NCBI GenBank assembly: GCA_026387055.1
Contig: JAPLML010000464.1
Span: 1-8,308, forward strand
Source of the DNA: Planctomycetota bacterium
GTDB taxonomy: Bacteria; Planctomycetota; Phycisphaerae; FEN-1346
DNA length: 8,308 nt
Direction: 5' to 3'
This document shows, piece after piece, positions 7,247 to 8,308 of the stretch. The notes below the pieces were generated by a model. It worked only from the letters and a program-made list of their open reading frames with translations. It was not told where the DNA came from and did not search any database. Every line of letters starts with the position of its first letter. The first letter of the stretch is position 1. The translations under genes were made by a program, and so were the position numbers.

Positions 7247-7418
7247 GTGTTTAGCGAGTGTGCCATTGTCCCGATAGGTCGCCGCGGCGACTGGCACGGC
7301 CGGTTCGCCACGGCGAATCTCACCTTCGGCGGACTTGTCCGGCCGTGGCAGAGCGCCGGCCACATTCCCCACGGCCGGACAAGCCGGCCGTGCCACACCT
7401 GCCGGGTACGCTAAACAC
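7247..7418. mobile_element. 172-bp MITE-like or REP-type element with terminal inverted repeats
   Basis: The ends are perfect 10-bp inverted repeats: GTGTTTAGCG (7247-7256) and CGCTAAACAC (7409-7418). Inside are nested inverted repeats: 15 bp perfect (7334-7348 with 7369-7383), 12 bp perfect (7292-7303 with 7384-7395), 9 bp (7370-7378 with 7384-7392), a 14-bp palindrome (7278-7291) and a 6-bp hairpin (7304-7317). No transposase or convincing open frame is present, and I see no target-site duplication. It occupies most of the gap between the convergent PEP-CTERM and GH172 genes. The remaining gap, 7152-7246, holds nothing I can identify. It may be a non-autonomous transposable element or a dispersed structured repeat. 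Confidence 0.55.
7334..7383. terminator. Possible bidirectional transcription stop between convergent genes
   Basis: A 15-bp perfect GC-rich stem (7334-7348 and 7369-7383) with a 20-base loop lies between the 3' ends of two convergent genes. It could stall transcription from both sides, but neither side has a T tract, so it is not a canonical intrinsic terminator. Confidence 0.25.
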
Positions 7419-7439
7419 GTCCGCGCACGCACCAGGGCG

Positions 7440-8308
7440 CTACATGTCTTTCGGTGTTTCGCGCTTGACGTCCCAGCGTTGGCGGAGGCGGACGGAGTCG
7501 ATGCCGAGCCTGGCGCCCTTGGATTCGCCGCGCGAGCCGGTGCACTCCAGCCGGATCTTGTGCGGCCCGGCGGCCAAGCGGCGCTGGCCGAGGTTCAGCT
7601 CGCGAACCTGGACCGAGGCGTTGTAGAAATCGGCGGCCCCGCGCACCTCCTGGCCGTCCAGGAGGAGGCGGTAGATGCCGAAATCGTACGAGTAGGTCAT
7701 CCGGAGCGTGAGCTGCCGCAGCTCCTCCTTCTCGACGGGGAAGGTGAACTCCAGCCACGCGCCGGCCCCGCGGGTGTTGTTGACGAAGAGTTGCCCGTCG
7801 CCGGTCCAGTCGTAGCCCTTCTGGAGCGAGAGCGCCGCGCCCTCGCTGGCGGCGGTCTTCAGGAGGTCCTTCCCCTCGATGATGATATCGAGGTTGGGCA
7901 GGCGGCGCTCGGCGGCGGGGGGGAGCTTGGCGAACCGCTTGGGCTGGCCGACCTGGTACCAGAACGCAACGCTGGCGAAGTCGTCGTTGCGTTCGACGAA
8001 ACCCTCGTGGACGCCCTCTTTCAGTTCGTCCTTGGAGATCCAGCCCGAGTCTTCGATCTCCACGCGCAGGGACTTCGTGAAGCGGACCGGATCGGGCAGA
8101 TGCCAGCGGTAGACGGTCGTGCGCCAGCCGACGGTGTCCCACTCGCCTTCGAGGATGGGCACGCCGAAGTAGGGGTAGGTGCCGGTGCCCATGCCCCAGG
8201 CGTTGCCGACGTAGTCCTCGGTGCCGGTGCCCTGGAGGCTGGGGGTCTTCTCGCCGTCGATGTAGAACTTGTCGTCGCCCTCGCCGAACCACATGGGGCT
8301 GCGGGCGC
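7440..8308 (-). CDS. GH172 (DUF2961) glycoside hydrolase, C-terminal part
   Basis: The frame is open from the right edge to TAG at 7442-7440, giving 289 complete codons of the C-terminal region. The true start is beyond the window; the ATG at 8294 is internal. The segment opens with the family hallmark: WFGEGDDKFYIDGE, then QGTGTEDYVGNAWG. The glutamates in GEGDDK (codon 8282-8280) and GTGTEDY (codon 8219-8217) are 21 residues apart, the spacing I recall for the two catalytic glutamates of the Bifidobacterium alpha-fructofuranosidase that founded GH172. The jelly-roll core continues to about codon 7900 (YRWHLPDPVRF, DFASVAFWYQ), followed by a beta-sandwich ending near TGSRGESKGARLGIDSVRL. Known members act on alpha-D-fructofuranosides or D-arabinofuranosides; the substrate here cannot be told. 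It converges on the PEP-CTERM gene. Any signal peptide and promoter lie outside the window. Confidence 0.93.
   Translation of the reverse strand, partial: ARSPMWFGEGDDKFYIDGEKTPSLQGTGTEDYVGNAWGMGTGTYPYFGVPILEGEWDTVGWRTTVYRWHLPDPVRFTKSLRVEIEDSGWISKDELKEGVHEGFVERNDDFASVAFWYQVGQPKRFAKLPPAAERRLPNLDIIIEGKDLLKTAASEGAALSLQKGYDWTGDGQLFVNNTRGAGAWLEFTFPVEKEELRQLTLRMTYSYDFGIYRLLLDGQEVRGAADFYNASVQVRELNLGQRRLAAGPHKIRLECTGSRGESKGARLGIDSVRLRQRWDVKRETPKDM

Noticed and set aside
7247..7418. Insertion sequence
   Set aside because: Terminal inverted repeats are present, but there is no transposase frame and no evident target duplication, so only a MITE-like or REP-like label is supportable.

Overview
The window is GC-rich DNA, most likely from a member of the Planctomycetota (Phycisphaerae-like or an uncultured relative). 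I infer this from the gene mix: a long repeat-rich secreted protein with a PEP-CTERM sorting tail, a DUF2961/GH172 glycosidase, a PD40-propeller protein with one c-type haem motif, and dispersed GTGCCACGG-type palindromes. No rRNA or other phylogenetic marker is present, so the taxonomic call is an inference.

Layout. Positions 1-3233 hold two minus-strand genes that overlap by the ATGA arrangement. The upstream one (1314-3233) is a multi-pass membrane protein resembling DUF6057. The downstream one (from 1317, running off the left edge) is an exported beta-propeller protein with a CVNCH haem-binding motif. A palindromic repeat lies inside the 5' end of the second gene and makes its true start uncertain. 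Positions 3234-3608 are a divergent intergenic region with a good plus-strand promoter (TTGACA, 16 bases, TATGTT) and a roughly 170-base leader that can fold in competing ways. Positions 3609-7151 encode one large plus-strand protein of 1180 residues. It has a signal peptide, eight autotransporter-associated beta-strand repeats and a C-terminal PEP-CTERM anchor. Positions 7152-7439 lie between convergent genes and contain a 172-bp element with 10-bp terminal inverted repeats and nested palindromes. Positions 7440-8308 hold the C-terminal part of a minus-strand GH172 (DUF2961) protein that continues beyond the right edge.

How the genes relate. The DUF6057-like and haem-propeller genes are very probably one translationally coupled transcription unit; from memory a similar pair occurs in Bacteroidota, and its function is unknown to me. 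The PEP-CTERM protein stands alone under its own promoter and should be exported and processed by an exosortase encoded elsewhere. The GH172 protein is an independent carbohydrate-active enzyme. No defence system, CRISPR array, tRNA, rRNA or transposase gene is visible. The least explained structures are the competing-fold leader, the palindromic elements and the internal duplication pattern of the repeat protein.
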